A stretch of 64,000 bases of DNA, taken from NCBI RefSeq assembly GCF_032670585.1, contig NZ_JAVQHL010000004.1:124001-188000 (forward strand), in the 5' to 3' direction. Every line of letters begins with the position of its first letter. The first letter of the stretch is position 1. This stretch comes from Ostreiculturibacter nitratireducens (lineage in GTDB: Bacteria; Pseudomonadota; Alphaproteobacteria; Rhodobacterales; Rhodobacteraceae). A program made the translations under genes and the position numbers. Below are positions 1 through 8,761 of this stretch, piece by piece. A model generated the notes under the pieces. It searched no databases. It had not been told where the DNA came from and saw only the letters and a program-made list of their open reading frames with translations.

Positions 1-1012
1 AGAGGCGGAGGCCGCAAAGACGCGGATCGACGCCGGGGAAGCGACCTTCACGGACGTCGTGACCGAACGCGGGCTCACGCTCGCGGACATCGACATGGGC
101 GAGGTGAGCGAAGCGGAACTTGGCGCTGCGGGCGCGGCTGTCTTCGCCCTGACGGAGCCGGGCCTCGTAGGGCCTGTCGGGACCGACCTCGGACCGGCCC
201 TGTTCTCGATGAACGCGATCCTCTCCGCGCAGGAAACGACCTACGAGGAGGCTCGCGAGGACCTCGAGGCGGAACTCGCGCTCGACCGGGCGCGCAGGCT
301 CGTTCTCGAACGTTCGGCCCCGATCGAGGACGAACTGGCGGGCGGCGCCACACTTGAGGAGATCGCGAAGGAACCCGGCATGGAGTTCGGGACCGTCGAG
401 TTCGACGCCACGGTCGAAGACGGGATCGCCGGCTACAAGGCATTCCGCGAGGCGGCGCTGGCGGCGGAGGTCGGCGATTACCCCGATCTGGCAGAACTCG
501 AGGATGGCGGCGTCTTCTCGCTGCGGCTTGACGAGATCCGCGCCCCTGCCCCGATCCCGCTGGACAAGATCCGCGACGACGTCGTGGCATCGTGGAAGGC
601 GGTCGAGACACAGAAGCGGCTCGTGGCGCTGGCCGAGGACTACCTTGCCCAGTTGCAGAACGGCGCGACTCTCGAAGGCCTGGGCCTTGTCGTGTCGCAG
701 CACACGGACGCCGGGCGCGATACGTTCATCGCCGGTCTGACGCCCCAGTTCATCTCGAGGGTTTTCGAAACCGAAGAAGGCGCGCATGCAGTGGTCGACG
801 CGAACGGAGTCCACCTGATCCGCGTCGACGCGGTCAGGCAATCCGACGCGGCCGACGCGGACGTGGCGGCGCTCCGCGCCTCTATCGACCAGCAGGTCCG
901 TCAGTCGATCGCCAACGACATCTACGCCGGATATGTGATGGCGCTTCAGGCGGAAGCGGGCATATCGCTCAATCCCACGGCTGTCGAAGCCGTCCATGCG
1001 CAGATGCGCTGA
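1..1012 (+). CDS. ppiD: PpiD/SurA-type peptidylprolyl isomerase, C-terminal part
   Basis: The reading frame is open from base 2 to the TGA at 1010-1012, so the gene is cut by the window edge and about 336 residues are visible. The family is an inner-membrane-anchored periplasmic foldase of 600-650 residues with one or two parvulin domains. The first visible part (VFALTEPGLVGPVGTDLG) matches the end of a parvulin domain, followed by a long helical segment (TYEEAREDLEAELALDRAR) and a second parvulin-like tail. The GTG at 59 is an internal codon, not the real start. It ends 8 bases before trpE, so the two are probably co-transcribed. Assignment to PpiD rather than SurA rests on length and on the trpE neighbour usual in Rhodobacteraceae. 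Confidence 0.8.
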   Translation, partial: EAEAAKTRIDAGEATFTDVVTERGLTLADIDMGEVSEAELGAAGAAVFALTEPGLVGPVGTDLGPALFSMNAILSAQETTYEEAREDLEAELALDRARRLVLERSAPIEDELAGGATLEEIAKEPGMEFGTVEFDATVEDGIAGYKAFREAALAAEVGDYPDLAELEDGGVFSLRLDEIRAPAPIPLDKIRDDVVASWKAVETQKRLVALAEDYLAQLQNGATLEGLGLVVSQHTDAGRDTFIAGLTPQFISRVFETEEGAHAVVDANGVHLIRVDAVRQSDAADADVAALRASIDQQVRQSIANDIYAGYVMALQAEAGISLNPTAVEAVHAQMR

Positions 1013-1020
1013 GGCACGAA

Positions 1021-2532
1021 ATGGCGCTGATCCCGAGTTTCGAGGACTTCGAGGCCGGCTGGGAAGCCGGGCGCAACCAGTTGGTCTACACACGGCTTGC
1101 GGCGGACCTCGATACGCCCGTGTCGCTGATGCTGAAGCTGGGCGAGGCGTCGAAGAACACCTTCATGCTGGAAAGCGTCACGGGCGGCGAAGTCCGCGGG
1201 CGCTATTCGGTCGTCGGCATGAAACCCGACCTGATATGGGACTGCCACGGCACCCAGAGCCGGATCAACCGGCAGGCCCGGTTCGACGACGCGGCTTTCG
1301 AACCCCTGCCCGGCCATCCGCTGGAGACGCTTCGCGCGCTGATCGCGGAGAGCAGGATCGAGATGCCCGAGGGGCTGCCGGCAATTTCGGCCGGGCTGTT
1401 CGGTTATCTCGGCTATGACATGATCCGCCTCGTGGAACGTCTGCCGGACGTGAACCCCGACCCGATCGGCGTCCCGGACGCGGTGCTGATGCGGCCTTCG
1501 GTGGTGGCAGTTCTTGACGGGGTCAAGGGCGAGGTGACCGTGGTGTCGCCCGCTTGGGTCACCTCTGGCCTGACGGCCCGCGCGGCCTACGCCCAGGCGG
1601 CCGAGCGTGTGATGGACGCGGTGCGCGACCTCGACCGCCAGGTGACGGGCGCGGCCCGGTCGTTGGGCGAAGCGGCGGAGATGGGCGAACCCGTCTCGAA
1701 CTTCACCAAGGACGGCTACAAGGCCGCCGTCGAGAAGGCCAAGGAATACATCCGCGCGGGCGACATCTTCCAGGTGGTTCCGTCGCAACGCTGGACGGCG
1801 GACTTCCCGCTGCCGCCCTTCGCGCTTTACCGGTCGCTCCGGCGGACCAACCCCTCGCCCTTCATGACCTTCTACAATTTCGGCGAGTTCCAGATCGTGG
1901 GCGCCTCGCCCGAGATCCTTGTGCGCCTGAGGGGCGGCGAGGTCACGATCCGGCCGATCGCCGGGACGCGCCCCCGTGGACGGACGCCGGAGGAGGATCG
2001 CGAGAACGAGGTGGATCTTCTCGCTGACGAGAAGGAGCGCGCGGAGCACCTGATGCTGCTCGACCTCGGGCGGAACGACGTCGGGCGCGTGGCGAAGGTC
2101 GGAACCGTGCGGCCGACGGAGAAGTTCATCATCGAACGCTACAGCCACGTGATGCACATCGTCTCCAACGTGGTGGGCGAGATCGAGGAGGGCGAGGACG
2201 CGCTTTCGGCGCTTCTCGCCGGCCTGCCTGCCGGGACGGTGTCCGGCGCGCCGAAAGTCCGCGCGATGGAGATCATCGACGAACTCGAGCCCGAGAAGCG
2301 CGGGATCTATGGCGGCGGCGTCGGCTACTTCGCGGCGAACGGCGAGATGGACATGTGCATCGCGCTGAGGACGGCCGTCGTGAAAGGCGGCAAGCTCTAC
2401 GTCCAGGCCGGCGGCGGCGTCGTCTATGACAGCGATCCCGAGGCCGAGTGGCAGGAAACCGTCAACAAGTCGCGCGCGCTGGTCGCGGCTGCTCGTGACG
2501 CAGGGCTCTTCCACGGCAGCGGAAACGGCTGA
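1021..2532 (+). CDS. trpE: Anthranilate synthase component I
   Basis: Converts chorismate plus ammonia (from TrpG) to anthranilate, the first step of tryptophan synthesis. 503 residues, normal for TrpE. The N-terminal feedback-binding region is present (TFMLESVTGGEVRGRYSVVG, containing the LES motif of the tryptophan site), and the C-terminal chorismate-binding domain has PIAGTRPRG, DLGRNDVGRV, LPAGTVSGAPKVRAMEII and YGGGVGYF. Start chosen at ATG 1021, because residues encoded upstream in the longer frame belong to the ppiD region and do not fit TrpE. The partner trpG lies 1.9 kb downstream, separated by an opposing gene, so this is a split trp operon. Confidence 0.97.
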   Translation: MALIPSFEDFEAGWEAGRNQLVYTRLAADLDTPVSLMLKLGEASKNTFMLESVTGGEVRGRYSVVGMKPDLIWDCHGTQSRINRQARFDDAAFEPLPGHPLETLRALIAESRIEMPEGLPAISAGLFGYLGYDMIRLVERLPDVNPDPIGVPDAVLMRPSVVAVLDGVKGEVTVVSPAWVTSGLTARAAYAQAAERVMDAVRDLDRQVTGAARSLGEAAEMGEPVSNFTKDGYKAAVEKAKEYIRAGDIFQVVPSQRWTADFPLPPFALYRSLRRTNPSPFMTFYNFGEFQIVGASPEILVRLRGGEVTIRPIAGTRPRGRTPEEDRENEVDLLADEKERAEHLMLLDLGRNDVGRVAKVGTVRPTEKFIIERYSHVMHIVSNVVGEIEEGEDALSALLAGLPAGTVSGAPKVRAMEIIDELEPEKRGIYGGGVGYFAANGEMDMCIALRTAVVKGGKLYVQAGGGVVYDSDPEAEWQETVNKSRALVAAARDAGLFHGSGNG

Positions 2533-2552
2533 CCATCCAGAGACGAAGTCGG

Positions 2553-2588
2553 AAAAAGCGCCCGCGGTCGAATCCGGCCCGCGGGCGC
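2553..2588. terminator. Bidirectional terminator between trpE and the deacetylase gene
   Basis: Ten-base perfect stem GCGCCCGCGG (2558-2567) with CCGCGGGCGC (2579-2588). Five A precede it on the plus strand, which become a T run after the stem on the minus strand, so it should best stop the minus-strand deacetylase transcript. On the plus strand the tail is the weaker ATTGCTTT. It lies between two convergent genes. Confidence 0.75.
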
Positions 2589-2617
2589 ATTGCTTTGGAG
2601 TCGGTAAGGAAGCCCGG

Positions 2618-4312
2618 TCAGCCTTCCGGCTGCGCCGACCTCACGACCGCCGAGACCGGCGCCAACGCCACCGACCCGCCGGAGCCGAGTGCCCAGGCCG
2701 TGATCGACGCGACGGTCGTGGGATAGCTGTGCGCTACGAGTACGGCGCTTCCAGACACCGCGGCGTCGAAGGCTGCGCGGTCGAGAGACCGGCGAATCGT
2801 GATGTCGTCCTCGCCCGCCTCGTCCAGAACACGGACGACCTCCGCATGCGGAAGGGCTGCCGCCGCTGCAAGCTGATCAGCCGCGTTGAGGCCCTTGTCG
2901 TAGGTGATGAGGCCGAGGCCCGCCGCCTGGAGGATCGCGACCACCTGCTGCGACAAACGGCGATCGTTCTGGAACACGGCTTCCGGCAGGTCGATGACCG
3001 CCATCGCCTGCGGCAGAACCGCGAGGTTGTTCTGGAACGTGACCTCTACATCCTTGGGCGCGGCGCCTGCCGGAATTCCCGTGGCCAGCATCGCGACTTC
3101 GAAGCCCGCGGCGCGGTATGTCTCCGCCGCCTCGGTTGCATCGGGGCGAAGCGGGTCGATTGCGACGGTGACAGTGAACGGAAGTTCGGCGAGAGCGGCG
3201 GCATCGAGGCCACCCGCCTCCGAGCCGGAATCAATCAGAACGATGCCGAGAAGCGGCTTGCTTTCGGGATTCTCGAATGCAGCGGCATTGCGCTCGAAGG
3301 CAGTGCCTTCCGGCGCGTCCTCTGTCGCCGCGGCCTCCGCCGCGGACTCCTCGACGCCGATGCTCGGCAGACGGTTCACGCGAACGCCGGGCAGCGCCCG
3401 TCCGCCGTCGGCGGCTTCCGCTGCCGGCACCTCCGCCCCGTCGTCGATCGTTGGCAACTGGTTGACGCGAACACCGGCTATGTCACCGAAGCCGGGTTGG
3501 GGCGGCTGCGCGGTCTTTATCGCATCTTCGTTCACCTCGCCCGTGGGGGGCGCACTGTCGGCGGCGTCCGGCGCGGGCTGCTCCGCCGCTTCGGCGGAAG
3601 CCGCCTTTGCGGGGGCCGCCTCGACCGTTCCGGCAGACTCGGGCTGCCCGGTGGCGGCCGCGGTCGGCGCGTCGGCGACCTCTCCGACGGAGGGAGCTTC
3701 GGCGGGCTTCACGGAGGATTCGGCCCCGACAGGCTGGGTGACGTCCCCTGCGGCGGAAGCGACGCGGTCGGCATCCGAAGCCGCGGGCTTCTTGGCTTCA
3801 GAGTCGGCCACGGCGGCTGGCGCCGATTCCGGCTGAGTCGCCTTCAGCGTGTCGGGCGTCGGCGCGGCAGCGGGAGCCGTCTGCGACGCGACCTCGGCCG
3901 CGTCTTCCGCTTCAGCCGCTGCTTCCGGCTCGGCGGCGCCGGCCACCTCGGCCGCAGCCCCCGCGGCCGTTTCCGGCGCGGGTTCGGAGGCCGTTTCGGG
4001 CGCGGGCGCGGCGGCGGATTCGGGTTCAGGCTGAGCCGCGGCGTCCGGGGCTACCCCCGTCGCAGTCTCGGTCTGGACCGCGGCCTCGGGCGCCACTTCC
4101 GGTGCTGCCTCAGGTTGAGGCTCGGCCACGGTTTTCTCTTCCACCGGCGCTTCGGCCTTGGGCTCGACGCTTTCCGCCGGCAAGGGTCTCGCCTTGGGCG
4201 GCGGTCCCGAGAACGGCGCGCCCGGGGGCGGGATCATGAGCGACATGCCCGCCAGGAAGAGCGTCGAAAAGATGACGCCCCATAGAACTCCGAAGAAGAT
4301 GCCCCTGCCCAC
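2618..4312 (-). CDS. Divergent polysaccharide deacetylase family protein with long Ala/Glu/Pro linker
   Basis: 564 residues. One N-terminal membrane segment (about residues 5-25), then about 250 residues of low-complexity Ala/Glu/Pro sequence, a twice-occurring short motif (GVRVNQLPT at 280-288 and GVRVNRLPS at 309-317), then a C-terminal domain from about residue 353 (PLLGIVLIDSGSEAGG to the end) that resembles the divergent polysaccharide deacetylase family (YibQ-like), a distorted NodB-type barrel whose members usually lack a full metal-binding set. The start is GTG at 4312, supported by GGAGGT five bases upstream. Probably anchored in the inner membrane with the domain in the periplasm. 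The function is unknown; a cell-wall or envelope role is inferred from the family. Confidence 0.85.
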   Translation of the reverse strand: MGRGIFFGVLWGVIFSTLFLAGMSLMIPPPGAPFSGPPPKARPLPAESVEPKAEAPVEEKTVAEPQPEAAPEVAPEAAVQTETATGVAPDAAAQPEPESAAAPAPETASEPAPETAAGAAAEVAGAAEPEAAAEAEDAAEVASQTAPAAAPTPDTLKATQPESAPAAVADSEAKKPAASDADRVASAAGDVTQPVGAESSVKPAEAPSVGEVADAPTAAATGQPESAGTVEAAPAKAASAEAAEQPAPDAADSAPPTGEVNEDAIKTAQPPQPGFGDIAGVRVNQLPTIDDGAEVPAAEAADGGRALPGVRVNRLPSIGVEESAAEAAATEDAPEGTAFERNAAAFENPESKPLLGIVLIDSGSEAGGLDAAALAELPFTVTVAIDPLRPDATEAAETYRAAGFEVAMLATGIPAGAAPKDVEVTFQNNLAVLPQAMAVIDLPEAVFQNDRRLSQQVVAILQAAGLGLITYDKGLNAADQLAAAAALPHAEVVRVLDEAGEDDITIRRSLDRAAFDAAVSGSAVLVAHSYPTTVASITAWALGSGGSVALAPVSAVVRSAQPEG

Positions 4313-4340
4313 AGTGACCTCCGCCTGTCCTGCGCCCGCG

Positions 4341-4360
4341 CCGATACCCTGCTATATCGG
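4341..4360. promoter_or_regulatory. Small inverted repeat upstream of the deacetylase gene
   Basis: CCGATA (4341-4346) and TATCGG (4355-4360) are separated by eight bases, 29 bases upstream of the minus-strand GTG start and 109 bases upstream of trpG. It could be an operator or a leader hairpin. I do not recognise it as a known site. Confidence 0.25.
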
Positions 4361-4468
4361 TGCTGCTTCTGCCCTTTGTCCGCTTGTCACCCTTGACCCC
4401 GGCGCGCGGCTCTGACCATGTATAACCCGACTTGAAAAGGGGTTCACCCTAAAAGACGCAAGGCTACC

Positions 4469-5062
4469 ATGCTGCTGCTCATCGATAACTACGACAGTTT
4501 CACCTACAACCTCGTGCACTACCTGGGCGAGCTGGGCGCTGACGTGGTCGTTCGCCGCAATGACGCACTGGACGTTCAGGCGGCCATGGCCATGCGGCCG
4601 GAGGCAATCGTGCTGTCGCCGGGCCCCTGCGATCCGGACCAGGCGGGCATCTGCCTCGCGCTCACAGAGGCGGCCGCCGAAACAAGGACACCGCTCCTTG
4701 GTGTCTGCCTCGGGCACCAGACCATCGGCCAGGCCTTCGGTGGGCATGTCGTGCGCTGCCACGAGATCGTGCACGGCAAGATGGGCGCGATACACCATTT
4801 CGCTCAGGGCGTCTTCAAGGGCCTGCCCTCGCCCTTCCTCGCGACGCGGTACCATTCACTGGTCGTCGAGCGCGCCACCCTGCCCGACTGCCTGGAAGTC
4901 ACCGCATGGCTCGAGGACGGGACCATCATGGGCCTGCGGCACCGCGAGTTGCCGATCGAGGGGGTGCAGTTCCACCCCGAATCGATCGCCTCCGAACATG
5001 GGCACCAGATGTTGCTGAATTTCCTTGAAAGCTCCGGCGTGAGCCTGAGGCAGGCGGCATGA
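4469..5062 (+). CDS. trpG: Anthranilate synthase glutamine amidotransferase component
   Basis: Releases ammonia from glutamine for TrpE; in many bacteria the same subunit also serves aminodeoxychorismate synthase (PabA). 197 residues, the usual length of a stand-alone class I amidotransferase. Visible motifs are the N-terminal LLLIDNYDSFTYNLVHYLGE, the oxyanion region LSPGPCDP, the nucleophile GVCLGHQ with its cysteine, and the catalytic His-Glu pair in GVQFHPES. The last codons overlap the trpD start (ATGA at 5059-5062), so translation of trpG, trpD and the genes beyond is probably coupled. It has its own 149-base upstream region and so probably its own promoter, separate from trpE. Confidence 0.96.
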   Translation: MLLLIDNYDSFTYNLVHYLGELGADVVVRRNDALDVQAAMAMRPEAIVLSPGPCDPDQAGICLALTEAAAETRTPLLGVCLGHQTIGQAFGGHVVRCHEIVHGKMGAIHHFAQGVFKGLPSPFLATRYHSLVVERATLPDCLEVTAWLEDGTIMGLRHRELPIEGVQFHPESIASEHGHQMLLNFLESSGVSLRQAA

Positions 5063-6075
5063 GCGCCGAGATCCGGCCGCTGATCGGGCTGGCCGCCGAC
5101 CGGCCGCTGACGCGGGAAGAAGCCGAAGTCGCCTTCGAGGCTCTCTTCGAGGGCGCCGCGACGCCCTCGCAGATGGGCGGGTTCCTGATGGCGCTGCGGA
5201 CGCGCGGGGAGACGGTCGAGGAAATCGCGGCTGCCGCGTCGGTGATGCGAGCCAAGTGCAACAAGGTGCGGGCCCCCTCGGGTGCGATGGACATCGTGGG
5301 CACGGGCGGCGACGGGCGGGGAACGCTCAATATCTCTACCGCGACGGCCTTCGTCGTAGCGGGAGCAGGCGTGCCCGTGGCCAAGCACGGCAACCGGAAT
5401 CTCTCGTCGAAATCCGGCGCGGCCGACGCGCTGACGCAGATGGGCGTCAACGTGATGGTCGGCGCGGACGTCGTGGAACGCGCGCTCTCCGAGGTGGGGA
5501 TCGCCTTCATGATGGCGCCAATGCACCACCCCGCGATCCGGCACGTGATGCCGACACGGGCCGAACTTGGGACGCGGACGGTGTTCAACCTGCTCGGCCC
5601 ACTGACGAACCCAGCGGGAGTGAAGCGGCAGCTGACCGGGGCATTTTCCCGCGCGTGGATCCGGCCGATGGCGGAAGTTCTGGGCGCGCTCGGCTCCGAG
5701 GCGGCCTGGCTCGTCCACGGGGGCGACGGAACGGACGAGCTGTCGATCGCCGGCGTAAGCTGGGTGGCGGCCCTGGAAGCCGGGAAGGTGCGCGAATTCG
5801 AGGTGCATCCTGAGGAGGCGGGGCTGCCCGTCCATCCGTTCGAGGCGATCCTCGGCGGCGAACCCGAAGAGAACGCAGCGGCCTTCAGGGCACTTCTGGC
5901 CGGAGAGAAGGGCGCCTATCGCGATGCCGTTCTTTTCAATGCGGCGGCGGCATTCGTTGTCGCGGGGAAGGCCGGGACTCTGAAGGATGGAGCGCAGCTG
6001 GCCGCGGAAAGCATCGACTCCGGCGCGGCGCGGGAGAAAGTGGAGGCGCTTGCTCGGATCACCTCGGCGGGCTGA
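5059..6075 (+). CDS. trpD: Anthranilate phosphoribosyltransferase
   Basis: Transfers phosphoribose from PRPP to anthranilate, second step of the tryptophan pathway. 338 residues, normal length. Visible motifs are the PRPP-binding GTGGDGRGTLNIST, the KHGNRNLSSKSGAADAL segment and RTVFNLLGPLTNPA. It overlaps trpG by four bases. The next gene, trpC, follows after 115 bases, in which I see no clear terminator. Confidence 0.97.
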   Translation: MSAEIRPLIGLAADRPLTREEAEVAFEALFEGAATPSQMGGFLMALRTRGETVEEIAAAASVMRAKCNKVRAPSGAMDIVGTGGDGRGTLNISTATAFVVAGAGVPVAKHGNRNLSSKSGAADALTQMGVNVMVGADVVERALSEVGIAFMMAPMHHPAIRHVMPTRAELGTRTVFNLLGPLTNPAGVKRQLTGAFSRAWIRPMAEVLGALGSEAAWLVHGGDGTDELSIAGVSWVAALEAGKVREFEVHPEEAGLPVHPFEAILGGEPEENAAAFRALLAGEKGAYRDAVLFNAAAAFVVAGKAGTLKDGAQLAAESIDSGAAREKVEALARITSAG

Positions 6076-6190
6076 GGTGCGGCAGCGCGCAACGTGCCGA
6101 CCACAATAGTCGTGCCAGGATTGACGCAAGAGTCGTTGCGAACCGCTCGCGGGCGCTTTTCCCGGGTCCGGGGGACAGGTAAGAGAGGCC

Positions 6191-6997
6191 ATGGATATTC
6201 TCGACAAGATCAAGGCTTACAAGCTGGAGGAGATCGCGGCAGCCAAGGCGGCGCGGCCTCTGGCGGAGGTAGAGGCGGCGGCCCGCGAAACGGACGCGCC
6301 TCGCGGTTTCTACCAGGCACTCTCCGACGCGGCGCGGACCGGCTACGGCCTGATCGCGGAAATAAAGAAGGCGAGCCCGTCGAAGGGCCTGATCCGGGCG
6401 GATTTCGACCCGGTCGCGCTTGCGAAGGCCTACGAAGCCGGCGGCGCGGCCTGCCTTTCGGTGCTGACAGACGGGCCGTCTTTCCAGGGCGCGCCGGAAT
6501 ACCTCACCGCGGCGCGGGCGGCCGTGTCGCTGCCCTGCCTGCGGAAGGATTTCCTTTACGACACCTACCAGGTCGCCGAAGCGCGGGCTTGGGGTGCGGA
6601 TTGCATCCTGATCATCATGGCAAGCGTATCCGACGCGCAGGCGGCGGAGCTCGAGGCGGCGGCGGAAGCCTGGGGAATGGACGCGCTTCTCGAGGTCCAC
6701 GACGAGGCGGAGCTTGAGCGCGCGACGCTGCTGAAGAGCCCGATGGTCGGAATAAACAACCGTAATCTCAAGACCTTCGAGGTCACTCTTGAGACGACGA
6801 AACGGCTGGCGAAGCTGGTGCCCGAGGGGCGCATGATCGTCGCAGAGAGCGGGATATTCACGCCGGACGACCTCGCGGACCTAGCGCGGTACGGGGCTCG
6901 GGCCTTCCTCATCGGGGAAAGCCTGATGCGTCAGGACGACGTGGAAGCCGCGACGCGGGCGCTCCTCGCCTCGCCGCCCCGGATGGGAGGAGTGTGA
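6191..6997 (+). CDS. trpC: Indole-3-glycerol phosphate synthase
   Basis: Ring closure of carboxyphenylaminodeoxyribulose phosphate to indole-3-glycerol phosphate. 268 residues forming a single TIM barrel. Conserved segments are LIAEIKKASPSKGLIR, PCLRKDFLYDTYQV, IMASV, VGINNRNLKTF and AESGI. Stand-alone, not fused to trpF. GAGAGGCC precedes the ATG. The stop overlaps the moaC start (TGATG, sharing base 6997), linking tryptophan synthesis to molybdenum cofactor genes in one transcript, an order common in Rhodobacteraceae. Confidence 0.97.
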   Translation: MDILDKIKAYKLEEIAAAKAARPLAEVEAAARETDAPRGFYQALSDAARTGYGLIAEIKKASPSKGLIRADFDPVALAKAYEAGGAACLSVLTDGPSFQGAPEYLTAARAAVSLPCLRKDFLYDTYQVAEARAWGADCILIIMASVSDAQAAELEAAAEAWGMDALLEVHDEAELERATLLKSPMVGINNRNLKTFEVTLETTKRLAKLVPEGRMIVAESGIFTPDDLADLARYGARAFLIGESLMRQDDVEAATRALLASPPRMGGV

Positions 6998-7470
6998 TGT
7001 CGCTGACGCATTTCGACGACAAGGGGCGGGCCCACATGGTCGATGTCGGCGACAAGGCCGTGACCGACCGCGTCGCCGTGGCCGAGGGGCGCGTCGTCAT
7101 GTTGCCCGAGACGCTCGCGCACGTGCTGGAAGGCACGGCGAAGAAGGGTGACGTCCTGGGCGTCGCGCGGATCGCCGGGATCATGGCGGCGAAGCGAACA
7201 TCTGACCTGATTCCGCTCTGCCATCCCCTGCCGATCACGAAAGTGGCGATGGAGCTAATTCCCGATCCCGACCTGCCGGGCGTGCGGATAGAGGCCACGG
7301 TGAAGACCTCCGGCCAGACCGGGGTCGAGATGGAGGCACTGACCGCCGTCTCCGTCGCCGCGCTGACGGTCTACGACATGCTCAAGGCCGTGGAGAAGTC
7401 CATGCGCATCGAGGGCGTCCGCGTGATCCTGAAAGATGGCGGAAAATCCGGTCGTTACGAGGCGGAATGA
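6997..7470 (+). CDS. moaC: Cyclic pyranopterin monophosphate synthase
   Basis: Makes cyclic pyranopterin monophosphate from the MoaA product in molybdenum cofactor synthesis. 157 residues, a typical length. Motifs seen are SDLIPLCHPLPITKV, the central EMEALTAVSVAALTVYDM and the C-terminal KAVEKSMRIEGVRVILKDGG with the catalytic lysine/aspartate region. The start is ATG 6997 rather than the GTG one codon upstream, because GGGAGGAGTG is then correctly spaced. It shares its first base with the trpC stop codon and lies 10 bases before moeA. Confidence 0.96.
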   Translation: MSLTHFDDKGRAHMVDVGDKAVTDRVAVAEGRVVMLPETLAHVLEGTAKKGDVLGVARIAGIMAAKRTSDLIPLCHPLPITKVAMELIPDPDLPGVRIEATVKTSGQTGVEMEALTAVSVAALTVYDMLKAVEKSMRIEGVRVILKDGGKSGRYEAE

Positions 7471-7480
7471 AGGTGATCGC

Positions 7481-8665
7481 ATGATCTCCGTCGAAGAGGC
7501 TCTGGCGAGGGTTCTGGCGCTTGCGGCGCCTGTCCCGGCGGAAACCGTGCCGTTGAGGAAGGCCGCCGGCCGGGTCCTGCGGGCGAACGCGACGGCTCGC
7601 AGGGACCAGCCGCCCTTCTCGGCCTCTGCGATGGATGGTTATGCGATCCGCGAGACGGACCATGTCGCGGGCGCGAAGCTCCGGGTGATCGGCGAGGCGG
7701 CGGCGGGGCACGGGTTCCCTGGCCAGGTCGGCCAGGGCGAGGCGGTGCGGATTTCCACCGGCGCGCCGATTCCGGACGGGGCGGAACGGGTCGTCCTCCA
7801 GGAGGACGCGCCACGCGAAGGGGATGTCATCCTCCTTGGCGAAGCCCTTGAGAAGGAAACGCATATCCGTCCGCTGGGCCAGGATTTCCGGGCCGGAGAT
7901 GGCATGTCCGCGCCACGCCGCCTCAGGGCCGTCGACCTTGCCCTTCTCGCTGCGATGAACGTACCGGAAGTGACGGTCGCGCGCCGCCCGGTGGTGGCGA
8001 TGATCGCGACCGGGGATGAACTCGTGATGCCGGGGGAGGAACCGGGGCCCGACCAGATCATCGCCTCGAACTCCTTCGCGCTCGCCGCGATGGCGGAAGC
8101 GGAAGGCGCCGAGGTCCGCATGTTGCCGATCGCCCGCGACACCGAGGAAAGCCTCCGATTCACGCTTGCGCTGGCCGAGGGCGCGGACCTCGTCGTGACG
8201 ATGGGCGGCGCCTCGGTAGGGGATCATGACCTCGTCGGCGCGGTCGCCGGGATGATGGGACTGGAGAGGTCCTTCTACAAGATCGCCATGCGGCCCGGGA
8301 AACCGCTGATGGCCGGCCGGCTGGGTGACGCCGCGCTTCTCGGACTTCCCGGAAACCCTGTTTCGTCAATTGTTTGCGGGCATCTCTTCATGTTGCCGAT
8401 GCTGAGGGCGATGCTGGGCCTTCCCGAAGTGCATGCACCGCGCCTGCGCGCCCGCCTCGCCGCCGATCTGCCGGCGAACGGACCGCGTGAGCACTACATG
8501 CGTGCAAGGCTGGAACCCGCCGGGGGGCTTCCCCTGATCCGGACCTTTGCGAACCAGGATTCCTCGCTGCTCGGGGTCCTCTCGCAGGCCGACGCGCTTC
8601 TTGTTCGCGCTGCGGCGGAAGGGCCGAGACAGGAAGGGGAAGAGGTAGACTACATCGCACTCTGA
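7481..8665 (+). CDS. moeA: Molybdopterin molybdotransferase
   Basis: Inserts molybdate into molybdopterin-AMP to give the active cofactor. 394 residues, normal for MoeA. Motifs are PFSASAMDGYAIRE near the N terminus, ATGDEL, the MoCF-biosynthesis segment TMGGASVGDHD, RPGKPLMAG and LGLPGNPVSS. ATG 7481 is chosen over an earlier in-frame start because it follows AAGGTGATCGC and gives the family N terminus (MISVEEALARVL). Part of the trpC-moaC-moeA run. The lexA promoter begins only 11 bases after its stop. Confidence 0.96.
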   Translation: MISVEEALARVLALAAPVPAETVPLRKAAGRVLRANATARRDQPPFSASAMDGYAIRETDHVAGAKLRVIGEAAAGHGFPGQVGQGEAVRISTGAPIPDGAERVVLQEDAPREGDVILLGEALEKETHIRPLGQDFRAGDGMSAPRRLRAVDLALLAAMNVPEVTVARRPVVAMIATGDELVMPGEEPGPDQIIASNSFALAAMAEAEGAEVRMLPIARDTEESLRFTLALAEGADLVVTMGGASVGDHDLVGAVAGMMGLERSFYKIAMRPGKPLMAGRLGDAALLGLPGNPVSSIVCGHLFMLPMLRAMLGLPEVHAPRLRARLAADLPANGPREHYMRARLEPAGGLPLIRTFANQDSSLLGVLSQADALLVRAAAEGPRQEGEEVDYIAL

Positions 8666-8676
8666 GCCTGAGATCG

Positions 8677-8716
8677 TTGACACAAAACGGGAACGGGTCT
8701 AGAACATCCATTGAAC
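8677..8716 (+). promoter_or_regulatory. lexA promoter with three overlapping LexA half-sites
   Basis: A promoter of TTGACA (8677-8682), a 17-base spacer and TAGAAC (8700-8705). GAAC occurs at 8691-8694, 8702-8705 and 8713-8716, each pair separated by exactly seven bases, giving two overlapping copies of the alphaproteobacterial SOS box GAAC-N7-GAAC. The central half-site lies in the -10 element. This is the expected arrangement for LexA autorepression. Transcription from about 8712 also excludes the TTG at 8711 as a start codon for lexA. Confidence 0.9.
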
Positions 8717-8761
8717 ACGGACGAGGCTCGCCAGACGAGGCCCCAATCGAGGGATGTGAGC

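Noticed and set aside
2426..4285. Plus-strand frame opposite the deacetylase gene
   Set aside because: Gly/Arg-rich mirror of the Ala/Glu/Pro linker; the minus-strand gene has an anchor, ribosome site and terminator.
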